Shown here one piece after another: positions 52,471-62,348 of a stretch of 64,000 nt of DNA. Location of the stretch: the NCBI GenBank assembly GCA_963575745.1, contig CAUYUJ010022559.1:105199-169198 (forward strand), in the 5' to 3' direction. The translations under genes and the position numbers were made by a program. How positions within the stretch are numbered: position 1 is the stretch's first letter; each line of letters opens with the position of its first letter. The DNA is from Prorocentrum cordatum. Lineage: Eukaryota; Sar; Dinophyceae; Prorocentrales; Prorocentraceae. A model generated the notes under the pieces. The model did no database searches and was not told the origin of the DNA. It saw only the letters and a list, made by a program, of their open reading frames with translations.

Positions 52471-52518
52471 GACGGTCCCCACCGGGGGACCCCGTGAGGA
52501 CCCCCGGTGGGGACCGTC
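52471..52518. other. 21-bp hairpin
   Basis: Arms GACGGTCCCCACCGGGGG (52,471 on) and CCCCCGGTGGGGACCGTC (to 52,518) pair with one internal mismatch beyond them and a 6-base loop. It directly abuts repeat B. Confidence 0.92.
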
Positions 52519-52692
52519 AAGGGTGAAGGGGCCCTAGGACGCACAAATAAATAAACACAAATAACAGGATTCCCCACATTTTCGCATATGTTCTGGGTTT
52601 TTGTCTTACCCCCCACGTCCCATATTTTCCCATATTTTCGGTGGAATCGACGATTAATTGTGTCTGTGTGTTTTTCCCCTCCTGGCAAGGGG
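52519..52692 (-). repeat. Dispersed repeat B, copy 4
   Basis: Reverse complement of the consensus: AAATAAATAAACACAAATAA, CCCATATTTTCCCATATTTT and TGTGTTTTTCCCCTCCTGG. Confidence 0.92.
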
Positions 52693-53069
52693 GGGAGGGG
52701 AACTTGCACAGGGGCACGGCCTCCCCCGGCGGGGGCAGCTGGCTCCCAGGGCCTCGGCGGTGGTTGCCGTGCGCGGCCTGTGCTGATAAGACTGCCCTCT
52801 CGGGCGCGAAAGAGGTCGGTGCGGGGTGGCTGCAGCTTCGGGTTGGCGATTGGCTTCGCGTCGGCCTGGACGTGCCTGCAGGACCACCGAAACGGATTCG
52901 TGCGTCCTCGTGCTCAGGTAACGTGAGGGGGGATGCAGGGGCAACGCTGGGGCCGTCAGGGCAACGTTAGCGGGGGCTAGGCTCAGGGGGGGATGCATCG
53001 ACCCCCAATTGCCCATTCATCGTCGATGAGGCCCGATCTCCCACACCGTCCAGGCACGTGTGTGTTCGC

Positions 53070-53115
53070 TATCGGGGGCCTGTCGCCGATCTATCGGCGA
53101 TGTATCGCCGATACC
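53070..53115. repeat. CATCGCCGAT repeat fragment
   Basis: TCGCCGATCTATCGGCGATG and TATCGCCGATA units. Confidence 0.65.
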
Positions 53116-53189
53116 AGCGCGATCCTCCCCAACGTTCCCACTCACCGAGGCAAATGCGCCTCCAATTCCCGCGGAAGAGCGGGACGGGC

Positions 53190-53360
53190 CCGCTGCAGGT
53201 AGGCGCCACCCCACTGCTGCTCGGGGCTGGCGGATCGCGAGCAGCAGCGGGACGACGCCGAGACCGATGAGAAGTCTCCACTGCCGTTGCGTCCGCGGCA
53301 AGTGCGCGCCTCCTAGACGCCTGGCCTGCCCTGATGACACGTCTGGCGGCGACTCCGACT
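53190..53360 (+). pseudogene. Decayed paralogue of the 54.7 kb exon-like segment
   Basis: From 53,192 the plus strand reads GxGxLQVxAxPLLLGxGGS, as at 54,722. Several differences are synonymous, and a TRLAA block follows at about 53,334, but the frame is interrupted between them. On the minus strand an acidic frame with a hydrophobic run (WRLLIGLGVVPLLLAIRQ) crosses 53,420-53,240, so the coding strand is not settled. Function unknown. Confidence 0.25.
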
Positions 53361-53717
53361 CCTCGTCCTCGGGAAGCTCGCGCCACATGTCACTTGCGCC
53401 ACCGCGTGGGCAAGGGTCACGAACGAACAACATCATCTCCGCAGCCGCGGCACTCCGGGGCCGGCCGCCCTTTGGCCGCGGCCCCGCGGACACGGAACGC
53501 TCTCTTCGCGGAGGCTCCGCGTGGAGCGTGCCCGTGCGACCGTGCATCTGCGGGATGGCGCCTCGGAGTCCAGACCGCGAGGGCGCGGATTCGTGAAGGG
53601 GGCCCGGAGGCGGGCGGCGCGCCCCGCAGGGTGCACGGCAGCGCCTTGGCCTGAGAGCGGCCAGACGGCCGGGATCCACCGCGGACCCAGGATTCGGAGG
53701 AGGGGGGGAGACGACCT

Positions 53718-54060
53718 CCTCCTCCTCCTTCTCCTCTTCCTCCTCCTCCTCCTCCTCCTCCTCCTCCTCCTAATCTCCTCCTTCCTCCTCCTCCTCCTTC
53801 CTCCTCGCCTCCTCCTCCTCCTCCTCCTCACTCCTCCTCCTCCCTCACCTCCTCCTCCTCCTCCCCTCCTCTTCCTCCTCCTCCTCCTCCTCCTCATCCT
53901 CCTCCTCCTCCTCCTTCCGATTGGTCTTCGTTCGCTCCTCCTCCCCCTCCCTCCTCCTCCTCCCCCTTCTCCTCCTCCTCCTACTCCTCGGTCACGCTCC
54001 ACCTCCTCCTCCTCCTCCTCCTCCTCCTCCTCCTCCTCCTCCTCCTCCTCCTCCTCCTCC
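53718..54060. repeat. TCC pyrimidine tract
   Basis: Long (TCC)n tract with short interruptions. Confidence 0.97.
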
Positions 54061-54264
54061 CTTCTCCCCGTGCCCGCTGTCTTGTCTGCCCCGCCCTTGG
54101 GCGGGAAGGGCTGAGCAACATGGAGCGGACGGGAGCGGGGGACAGGAGCTCGAGCGCGTCGCCGCCCCCGGGGGCGCACGACGAGGTGCGCTGGGCTCGT
54201 CGTGGGCCCCTCTCTTCGCCTTAATTTAATCGCTTCGCTCATTCCGCCGGCCCTGGAGCGCTAT

Positions 54265-54460
54265 TTGGGGCCTCTTGGGGCCGTCTTGGGGGCCTCTTGG
54301 GGGCTTCTTGGGAGCGTCTTGGGGCTCCTTGGCGGCGTCTTGGGCTCCCCTGGGGCACTTTAGGGGGCTCTTGGGGGCCCCTTGGGGCGGGGGGGGGGGG
54401 TTAGTCGATTGCAGCCACCCCCTCGGAGGCCACGATCCTCGTGAGAGGTGGCGAACAATA
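54265..54460 (-). repeat. GGCC array plus conserved end (repeat O), copy 2
   Basis: GGGGCCGTCTTGGGGGCCTC array, a G run, then CACCCCCTCGGAGGCCACGA and TCCTCGTGAGAGGTG. Confidence 0.82.
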
Positions 54461-54685
54461 GCCTCCCCCCTGGGGATCGCCCGGGACCCGGCCGGGACCC
54501 GGCAGTCAGCCGGGGTACTTGTCGTCCGAGGGCCCCCAGGGGCCGCCCCGCGCGCGCGCGCGAACTAGAAGTATTGTTAAGTAGTTACCGGAGATCTTAG
54601 CACGCCTCTGGCCCGTTGGGCCAGCGAGTTAGCGCGGCGGGCGTTTGGCGCCAAGCGGTTGCTTTGCTCTTTCGGGTGAGCAGGG

Positions 54686-54904
54686 GGGCACCCCACTCCA
54701 CGCCGGTGCCCGAGGAAGCGCGGCAAGGGCTCGCTGCAGGTGGACGCCGCCCCGCTGCTGCTCGGGCCCGGCGGGTCGCAGCCCTCGCTCGCCGACAGGC
54801 TGCGGCCCCTCCTGGAGTCGACGCGCCTGGCGGCCTGCTCCGCGGCACTGCTGGTCCTCGTGGGCCTGTGGCTCGCCACCGCGCGCCGAAAAGACACGCG
54901 GCCA
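54686..54904 (+). CDS. Possible exon with one membrane segment
   Basis: After a TGA at 54,677-54,679 and a GAGCAG that could be a splice acceptor, one frame stays open to the edge of repeat A. It has a basic start (RRCPRKRGKG), the block LQVDAAPLLLGPGGS, an amphipathic stretch (LADRLRPLLEST) and one membrane-spanning run (LAACSAALLVLVGLWLATA) followed by RRKDTR. The positive charges after the run suit a cytoplasmic tail. Part of it recurs, decayed, at 53,190-53,360 with several synonymous differences, which is mild support for coding. No family recognised. Confidence 0.3.
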
Positions 54905-54939
54905 AGCATGCACTGGAGATGCGGGGAACAGCGGCGCGT

Positions 54940-55105
54940 GCTCTCAGATCGTGGCGTCTGTCTTTTGACCACGGCGGGCAATGTTGCCCTGCTGCGGGCC
55001 CTGGGGCACGGATCGAGCTGGTCCTAGACATTCGGCAGAAAGAAGGGGTCCACGGTTCTGGTCGAGTCGTTCGCGATGCTGAAATGTTTCGCGACGTCGG
55101 GTAGC
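54940..55105 (+). repeat. Dispersed repeat A (3' module)
   Basis: GGGCAATGTTGCCCTG, CACGGATCGAGCTGGTCC, GGCAGAAAGAAGGGGTCC, then TTTCGCGACGTCGGG. Confidence 0.82.
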
Positions 55106-55265
55106 ACGTTGGGGCTTTCCAGGAAGGGCCTCTTTTTTCGAGGGTCGAAACGGTTGGCATCTCTTCCTTGGCGGGACGGCGGTGGAAGGCTGGTGGAAGA
55201 CGGCGGAAGATATGAACCAGTTTTGGGGATCCAGGGTTTATCGAAAACGCACATACACATATATC

Positions 55266-55316
55266 TATATTGTAGTGGCCTCCGGCCGGTGCCGCCGATC
55301 CGGGGCGCTCCAGATG
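55266..55316 (+). repeat. Dispersed repeat F, copy 2
   Basis: TATTGTAGTGGCCTCCGGCC and GCCGCCGATCCGGGGCGCTC. Confidence 0.88.
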
Positions 55317-55484
55317 ATGGTGATGATGCTGATGATGCTGATGATGATGATGGTGATGGTGATGATGATGATGATGGTGGTGATGATGATGATGATGATG
55401 ATGATGATGGTGGTGATGATGATGATGTTGGGGATGGGGATGGGGATGGGGATGAGGATGAGGATGAGGATGAGGATGAGGATG

Positions 55485-55538
<54 letters not shown>

Positions 55539-55582
55539 GTGATGTGACGATGGTGATGGTGATGGTGATGGAGACGGTGATG
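55313..55582. repeat. GAT microsatellite
   Basis: (GAT)n with GGT and GGGGAT variants, about 270 bp, starting at the end of repeat F. Confidence 0.97.
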
Positions 55583-55587
55583 ATCCC

Positions 55588-55845
55588 GGCCCCTCCCTCA
55601 CCCTCTCTCATCTTTCCTGTCCCCCCCTCCTCTCTCCTTTCCCCCTGCCTCCCTCTCTCCTTCCCCCCCCCCTCTCTCCTGTCCCCCCCCACTCTCCCCT
55701 CCCCCTCTCTCCTGTCCCCCTCTCTCCTGTCCCCCCCCCCTCTCTCCTGTCCCCCTCCCTCTCTCCTGTCCCTCCCCCGTCTCCTTTCCCCCCTCCTCCC
55801 TCCCCTGTCCACCCCCTCCCTCTCTCCTGTCCCCCCCCCTTTACA
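55588..55845. repeat. CTCTCTCCTGTCCCC minisatellite
   Basis: Units of CCCCCTCTCTCCTGTCC, pyrimidine-only for about 250 bp. Confidence 0.93.
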
Positions 55846-55974
55846 ATTACTCAATATGAATACTATTCTCCCTCTTCCCCTGATGACGGTTTGAAAGTGC
55901 TGCTCGACCCCCCCGCGCATTGTTTTTTTTTACACAGGTTTCCCCGGAGTTTGGGTTTTCGCCAGCATTTTTTC

Positions 55975-56165
55975 CAAAATGCTGCTCTCGCTGAGGCGCC
56001 GGCCTCATTTTCGGGCCCCGCTCGTTCCGAATCGTGCTCCCGCTGCAGCGCTGGCCTCATTTCCGTGCTTCCGCTCGTTCCGAATCGTGCTCCCGCTGCA
56101 GCGTTGGCCTCATTTCCGCGCTTCCGCTCGTTTCGACTCGTGCGCCCGCTGCAGCGCTGGCGTCC
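55975..56165 (+). repeat. ~53-bp tandem repeat, three and a half units
   Basis: CTCGTTCCGAATCGTGCTCC and CGCTGCAGCGCTGGCCTCAT recur near 56,021, 56,073 and 56,127. Confidence 0.9.
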
Positions 56166-56400
56166 TTTCCCGTGCCATGCCACGGCATGCATACAATGCT
56201 ATGCAATGCTAGGTTGACACTACGCTTTGCGGTGCTCTTCTACGCCATGCCACGCCGTGCTCTACAATGCATCGCGTACCCTTTCGGGATCCTTGCCCTG
56301 CTCGACATCCGACTGTGCGAGTAAAGAGGGGATCTACGCCATGGAAAGGGATGGGAGGGAGGGGTAGGATGTCAGATATGACGCGAGCGCACCTAGCTTG

Positions 56401-56500
56401 NNNNNNNNNNNNNNNNNNNNNNNNNNNNNNNNNNNNNNNNNNNNNNNNNNNNNNNNNNNNNNNNNNNNNNNNNNNNNNNNNNNNNNNNNNNNNNNNNNNN
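56401..56500. other. Assembly gap, 100 N
   Basis: Exactly 100 N directly before an (ATC)n tract. Confidence 1.
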
Positions 56501-56544
<44 letters not shown>

Positions 56545-56610
56545 AATCATCATCATCATCATCATCATCGTCATCGTCATTGTCATCGTCGTCATCGTCA
56601 TCGTCATCAC
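56501..56610. repeat. ATC microsatellite
   Basis: (ATC)n then (GTCATC)n, running from the gap to the S1 array. Confidence 0.97.
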
Positions 56611-56611
56611 C

Positions 56612-58115
56612 CACTTCGGCACACCCCTCACACGTTTCGTGGCCCCATAGGGAGCTCCACCGAAGGCCCGAGGGCTGCCGCCCGCATGCGTCCCCTACAC
56701 CCATTTCGGCACACCCCTCACACGTTTCGTGGCCCCACAGGGAGCTCCACCGAAGGCCCCATGGCTGCCGTCCGCATGCGTCCAGCACACCCATTTCGGC
56801 ACACCCCTCACACGTTTCGTGGCCCCACAGGGAGCTCCACCGAAGGCCCCAGTGCTGCCGTCCGCATGCGTCCCGCACACCCATTTCGGCACACCCCTAC
56901 ACGTTTCGTGGCCCCATAGGGAGCTCCACCGAAGGCCCCATGGCTGCCGTCCGCATGCGTCCCGCACACCCATTTCGGCACACCCCTCACACGTTTCGTG
57001 CCCCCACAGGGAGCTCCACCGAAGGCCCCATGGCTGCCGTCCGCATGCGTCCCGCACACCCATTTCGGCACACCCCTCACACGTTTCGTGGCCCCATAGG
57101 GAGCTCCACCGAAGGCCCCATGGCTGTCGTCCGCATGCGTCCCGCACACCCATTTCGGCACACCCCTCACACGTTTCGTGGCCCCTCAGGGAGCTCCACC
57201 GAAGGCACCAGTGCTGCCGTCCGCATGCGTCCCGCACACCCATTTCGGCACACCCCTCACACGTTTCGTGGCCCCATAGGGAGCTCCACCGAAGGCACCA
57301 TGGCTGCCGTCCGCATGCGTCCCGCACACCCATTTCGGCACACCCCTCACACGTTTCGTGGCCCCACAGGGAGCTCCACCGAAGGCCCAGTGCTGCCGTC
57401 CGCATGCGTCCCGCACACCCATTTCGGCACACCCCTCACACGTTTCGTGGCCCCATAGGGAGCTCCACCGAAGGCCCCATGCTGCCGTCCGCATGCGTCC
57501 CGCACACCCATTTCGGCACACCCCTCACACGTTTCGTGGCCCCACAGGGAGCTCCACCGAAGGCCCCAGTGCTGCCGTCCGCATGCGTCCCGCACACCCA
57601 TTTCGGCACAACCCTCACACGTTTCGTGGCCCCACAGGGAGTTCCGCCGAAGGTCCCATGGCTGCCGTCCGCATGCGTCCCGCGCACCCATTTCGGCACA
57701 ACCCTCACACGTTTCGTGGACCCACAGGGAGCTCCCCGAAGGCCCCAGTGCTGCCGTCCGCATGCGTCCCGCACACCATTTCGGCACACCCCTCACACGT
57801 TTCGTGGCCCCATAGGGAGCTCCAGAGGCCCCAGTGCTGCCGGCCGCATGCGTCCGCACACCAGTTCGGCACACCCTCACACGTTTCGTGGCCCCACAGG
57901 GGCTCCCCGAAGGCCCCAGTGCTGCCGTCCGCATGCGTCCCGACCCACCCCTCACACGTTTCGTGGCCCCATAGGGAGCTCCACCGAAGGCCCCATGGCT
58001 GCCGTCCGCATGCGTCCCGCACACCCATTTCGGCACACCCCTCACACGTTTCGTGGCCCCACAGGGAGCTCCACCGAAGGCCCCAGTGCTGCCGTCCGCA
58101 TGCGTCCCGCACACC
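56612..58115 (-). repeat. 90-bp satellite S1, array 2 (homogeneous)
   Basis: Seventeen units, read from GGGAGCTCC at 56,651, 56,741, 56,831, 56,920, 57,010 and on to 58,063, nearly all 89-90 bp. Each has TTTCGGCACACCCCTCACAC, GTTTCGTGGCCCCA and GCTGCCGTCCGCATGCGTCC. It is the reverse complement of array 1 (6,591-7,612), but far more uniform. Units near 57,720-57,960 carry small deletions. Because 90 is a multiple of 3, very long frames run through it; they are not genes. Confidence 0.97.
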
Positions 58116-58409
58116 AGGTGTGTGGCGTGCCGACATGGGCGTCGCGGCGCGCGGGCGCTGCCGTCGGGGTTCCCAGGGAAGCCCCCTGCAGAGGCGACGC
58201 TCAGAGTCACGAGTACCGAGAGTCACGCAGACCCAAACTGTTCACAGTCGTATACATACATTTACACTGGGCGTATCCATGCACGCATTCATGCGAATAG
58301 AATCAATCGCGCGCAGATTCATTCATAATCAGACTCGCTCGCGATCCGACTCGCACGCGCTCAAGCTTTCATATTCGGACCTATCGTCTTCGTTCGTGTT
58401 GTGTACACT
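58116..58409. other. No supported gene
   Basis: Unique-looking interval between the S1 array and a solo S1 unit. No recognisable coding. Confidence 0.45.
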
Positions 58410-58411
58410 GC

Positions 58412-58540
58412 CACGCATTTCGGCACACCCCTCATACGGCTCGTGGCCCCATAGGGAGCGCCACCGAAGAAGATATTCACAATTGCGGTACTCTCAACTG
58501 CATATGGTTGGGTCCCTCGCCAGGCTAATTTTTTCTCCTC
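58412..58540 (-). repeat. Solo S1 unit with the conserved array edge
   Basis: CATTTCGGCACACCCCTCAT to GGGAGCGCCACCGAAG (58,412-58,470), then a flank that matches 6,525-6,590 in reverse complement. Confidence 0.78.
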
Positions 58541-58711
58541 CCCTGACAAACAGGCGAAGGCGAAGGGCTCCCCGAAACCTCTGGAGGTAGAGCAAAACAT
58601 CCGAGCCCCCACACATCGACCCTCGATCGATCGAAGTCGACGGAAGACAGGAGGGATGAGGACCATGAGGAGGGAGGGAGAAGGTCGAGGAGGAAGAGTC
58701 ACCTCGTCATT

Positions 58712-59175
58712 ACCTGTAAGACAGGAGCGTCTTCACCCGGAATAGCGTCTTTACCCGGAATAGCGTCTTCACAAGGAATAGCGTCTTCACCGGGAATAGC
58801 GTCTCCACCGGGAACAGCGTCTTCACCAGACTGGGAACAGCGTCTTCACCCGGAATAGCGTCTTCACCCGGAATAGCGTCTTCACAGGGAATATAGCGTC
58901 TTCGCCCGGAATAGCGTCTTCACAGCGAATAGCGTCTTCACCGGGAATAGCGTCTTCACAAGGAATAGCGTCTTCATGGGGGAAGTGGTGTGTGTGTGTG
59001 TGTGTCCGCAGAACGCTTCTTCACCAGGAAAAGCGTCTTCACCGTCTTCACCGGGAATCGCGTCTTACCCGGAATAGCGTCTTCACCCGGAATAGCGGCT
59101 TCACCGTCTTCACCCGGAATAGCGTCTTCACAAGGACGCATCGTCACAGGGAATAGCGTCTTCAAATAGCGTCTT
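58712..59175 (-). repeat. 18-bp GAAGACGCTATTCCCGGT minisatellite
   Basis: About 25 units. On the minus strand the 18-bp unit reads as a six-residue EDAIPG repeat. A short TG tract (58,988-59,005) interrupts it. Several units have lost bases, which shifts the frame. Confidence 0.95.
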
Positions 59176-59318
59176 CGGCGCCGGCGCGAACTGGGAACCC
59201 CGGTTGCCGGGGCAATGTAGATGGAGGCGGAGGAGAGAATTGCGACAACCAGACCTAGAAGGCAAGAGCGCCTGTCAGTCGACGACCGTGACCCGCCCGC
59301 CTCGACATCTTCTACCAC
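59045..59318 (-). CDS. Possible exon with hydrophobic segment and EDAIPG repeats
   Basis: The minus-strand frame begins with an acidic, Ser-rich start, then a hydrophobic run (CLLGLVVAILSSASIYIAP) that could be a signal anchor, an Arg cluster, and then the minisatellite translated as EDAIPGED-type repeats. Frame changes inside the minisatellite end the regular pattern. A protein with short acidic repeats expressed from a minisatellite is possible, but a plus-strand frame also overlaps and no family is recognised. Confidence 0.2.
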
Positions 59319-59419
59319 TTCGTCATTCTACTGCTCCTACATATCGCCGTCCTATCCCCGCCGTCTCCAGAGCTGCCCTCGTCGTGCACAAATCATGACG
59401 GCATAGCCACTTCCCAATT

Positions 59420-59530
59420 TTTCGGCCTCTGGGGGCCCATACCGGGCCCCAGGGCCGTCAAAAAACCGGACGGGCTGCAAAAGCTGCCCCGGGGCAGGGG
59501 TTCTAGACCACTGGGGTCCACGTTGTGAAC
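59420..59530 (+). repeat. Dispersed repeat A (5' module)
   Basis: TTTTTCGGCCTCTGGGGGCC, CGGGCCCCAGGGCCGTCA and CACTGGGGTCCACGTTGTG. Confidence 0.85.
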
Positions 59531-59571
59531 GTCTGGGAGCTGAATCCTCCTGCCATTGCCTCTCCTCCCAC

Positions 59572-59655
59572 CCTCTCTCTTTATCTTCTTCTTCCTCCAA
59601 CTCCTCTTCCTCTTCCTCCTCCTCCTCCTCCCCCTCCTCCTCCACCCTCCTTCTG
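59572..59655. repeat. TCC/TTC pyrimidine tract
   Basis: (TTC)n and (TCC)n tract upstream of the candidate coding stretch. Confidence 0.93.
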
Positions 59656-59879
59656 CTCTCCTTCGCGATGCTTCTCTCCACCCGAAGCGCGACGAAACCG
59701 CAGCGAAAAGAAGCAGGCTGGCACAGCGGCGCTTCTACTTCAGCTTCCGCCGCTTGGGGCCGAACCCTGTGCCGAAGCCCTGGCAGCGGGGTCGCTCTAG
59801 AAGACTTTCCCCGCTGCGGAATGCGGACCGCCCTTGCTCCGCTTCCCCACGGGCGCGATTGATACCTCGATTTTCCTTC

Positions 59880-60506
59880 AACCCAGTCCCACTCCCAGAT
59901 GCCACGCGTGCTTCGCGCTGGAAGCCAAGGAACAACTCCAAGCCCCGAACCTGGCCGTTTCGCTGCCAACAGGCGTACGTCCCACAACGATCGAACACAT
60001 ATTCCACACACGCACCTACCAAAACTGCCGCGAAGCCTTTGATAACAACGAATTTCCCGGGAAACTAGGACCGCCTCTGGTTCAAAACCGTCTCGGGCCT
60101 CGTTTCCTGGAATTACCGCGTGGCTCCCGTGGGCCCGCGCGAGTTCTGGACCCGCTTCCGCAACTCGCGGTGCCCCAAATGGCGCCCATGGTGCAATAAC
60201 TTGCTCCAGTCCGCTTGCTCCTCCTCCCCTTCCTCCTCCCCGCTCAGTACCCTTCGACTCCGTCCAACACAGGTACGGCCAGAGACCAAAGCATCGGCCA
60301 CAGAGAACTCGCCAAAGGGAGTAAAGGGAGAACAGGGGGAGGGGAAGCGCGTTCTACGAACAGCAGTGTCGAGAGGTTTCATGGCCTCCTGTGTCGGGGG
60401 GTGGCGAAGAAAGGCGACGACGGACGCTGGTTTTGGTTACAAGAGCTGGCAACTCAGTCCGAAACACGATAATCATGTAGGCAATGTGCCAACATGGGCC
60501 AACTGA
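59880..60506 (+). pseudogene. Possible gene relic, one in-frame stop
   Basis: One frame is open up to a TAG at 60,066-60,068 and again from there to 60,506. The part just after the stop is rich in Trp, Phe, Arg and Pro (LVSWNYRVAPVGPREFWTRF) and looks like folded protein. Before the stop a second plus-strand frame (59,834-60,199) is equally protein-like, so a frameshift or an intron ending at CTAG/G (60,068) is possible. No family recognised. It lies after a pyrimidine tract and repeat A. Confidence 0.28.
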
Positions 60507-60764
60507 CGGCATGAACTGGTCTAGTGCACAGCGCAATGCATTCTCAGGATGCCGTGCGCGAGTATACATTTGCGCACCCCCGCAGGCCCAGAGGTGGACG
60601 GGCAGATAGGGAACACATGCCAATAATCCCCGACATCTTGCTGTAAATCATCGGCGGTCTCATCCAAAATGTGAACCTTGAATTTCCACTAGCTCTCTGG
60701 GCTAAGGTGGTGAAACGGTTCTTCTCTCCCCTGTTCCAGAACTTCTTTCTTCTCCGCCTATTCG

Positions 60765-60795
60765 GGGAGAGGTTTACCTTTCTCCTCTCCCCGTC
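60765..60795. other. 10-bp hairpin
   Basis: CGGGGAGAGG and CCTCTCCCCG around an 11-base loop. No flanking T run. The surrounding 60,507-60,840 has no supported gene. Confidence 0.8.
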
Positions 60796-60839
60796 CCCTG
60801 GGTCTTGACGGGGGTGGGCGCGGGGGATTAGAGTCAAAG

Positions 60840-61345
60840 ATGGCCCTAGATGGCTCCAAGATAGCAACGCATCGGCCAGAGACGGTTCAACATTGCTATA
60901 GCCTCCGACATACCGCCGAAAGGCCCCAGGACGGCTCCAAGTGCCCTCAAAAGACCTCCAAGGAACCCTCCAAGAGCGAACAAGTCTTCCAAATACCTGT
61001 GGGAATGAATCATTGCTGTCCTCTCGCGTTTTCGCTTCCGACGGGCCTCTGCGGCCCCAAGATGGCTTCGAGGTGGCCCCAGAGAGCGCGAAGAGGGCCC
61101 CTGGAGCGCTCCAAGAAGGCCCCAAGAATCAACCCTTCTGCCGCCTCTTCCGGGGAGGGGGGGAGGGGGGCGTTGCTTCTTTTGAACGGGTGGCCCAAGG
61201 CCGCCCCCAGGGGGCCCCAAATAATCCTCCCAACAGAAAGCCCCAAGAGGGCCCCAACACTCCCCAAACGAGCCTGAAGTGGGCCTCACGAGGACCCCAG
61301 GCGGCCCCCAGGGAACTCCACGAGGGCCCCAGGATGGCCCAAGGA
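60840..61345 (+). repeat. Degenerate GGCC repeat tract
   Basis: GGCCCCAAGAGGGCCCC and GGCTCCAAG-type units, the family of the repeat X array. Confidence 0.65.
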
Positions 61346-61382
61346 GTCCTGCAAAATGCTCTCACAACGAAACATTATCGAC

Positions 61383-61492
61383 TGTCTCCTCCTCCTCCTC
61401 CTACTTCTCCTACTCGTTATCCCTTTCCTCCTCCTCCTGCGCTTCCTGCTGCTGCTCCTCCTCCTCCTCCTCCTCCTCCTCCTCCTTCTCCC
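61383..61492. repeat. TCC pyrimidine tract
   Basis: (TCC)n tract. Confidence 0.95.
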
Positions 61493-61544
61493 CCCCTATC
61501 CTCCCAGGATGGCTCCAGGAGGCCTCTGCGAGGGTCCTACGACT

Positions 61545-62040
61545 TCTCGCTTGGGCATCGGTCCTGGAGGAAATGGGTGCGCTGCTGCACGGGCTGCGCT
61601 GCTGTTTGATACTACGCTGTCTTGATCAGGGCAGCACGCCTGGACATCGCGTCTAGATGGCACCCTGTCTGCTCATGTAAGGCCTTCGTGAGGACCTCAG
61701 ATTAGTGCCTTGGCATCGGTTCTACATGAACTTTCTGTTCTACTGTATGGTCTCTTCGGTCGCTGGTAGGGCTCGGTTTCGCACAGGCCCTTATGCGCGG
61801 TTGTTCAACTGCATGCTGTTACGCTTCTTTGATCAGGGCAACACGCCTGGGTATCGTTTCTGTATCGTCCTTTGGCCTCTCATGTGAGGCCTCCACGAAG
61901 CTCATCTGAATTTTGCCTGGGCATCGGTTCTGCATGAAATGAATGTTGTGCTGTATGGGCTATTCTGATTGGTAAGGCTCGGTCTTTCACAGATCCTTCT
62001 GGGATTCCACCAGGGCAACACGCCTAAGACTCGGTCCTCG
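61545..62040 (+). repeat. ~200-bp tandem repeat, about 2.5 units
   Basis: GATCAGGGCAACACGCCTGG-type boxes near 61,625, 61,832 and 62,004, each preceded by a TGGGCATCGGTTCTRCATGA-like block and a CTCGGT block. Confidence 0.82.
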
Positions 62041-62041
62041 A

Positions 62042-62257
62042 ATGGCTGGTGTAGAAAGAGAAGCGTCTACAATTCCTATACGTATCGTCGTCGCAGTGGA
62101 TACCTCGTCGGAGCCCGCGTTGCGACTGTCTCGCGAATGCGCCTGCAGGCTACTCCAAGACAGGGTAGAGAAACAAGCTGGTGTTACGATTACGGGCGTG
62201 GGTGCCTCGAAACGGCGCCCACCTGCTGAACCATTGCCCGAGCATCTTCTTTCCTGA
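62042..62257 (+). CDS. Small open frame, 71 codons, unrecognised
   Basis: ATG to TGA, immediately after a tandem repeat. Residues about 10-50 alternate a beta-like hydrophobic run (IPIRIVVAVD), a helix-like segment (ALRLSRECACRLLQD) and a second short beta-like run (AGVTITGVG). The composition is protein-like and not repetitive. Both strands are open here (a minus-strand frame covers 61,987-62,283), so it could be chance. No domain, promoter or splice site was identified. It may be a terminal exon. Confidence 0.28.
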   Translation: MAGVEREASTIPIRIVVAVDTSSEPALRLSRECACRLLQDRVEKQAGVTITGVGASKRRPPAEPLPEHLLS

Positions 62258-62348
62258 AGACTCGCCACCGTGCCGCTGGGCACGGAGTGGGCGTGCCCTC
62301 AGGTCCTTTGCCTAATCCCTGAAGCGTCAGTCCTCGATCCCAGCCCTT

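Noticed and set aside
56729-58300. A plus-strand open frame of over 500 codons, and equally long minus-strand frames, across 56.6-58.2 kb
   Set aside because: They run through 90-bp satellite units. Because 90 is a multiple of 3, every frame without a stop in one unit stays open. All encode the same repeated peptide and there is no separate domain.
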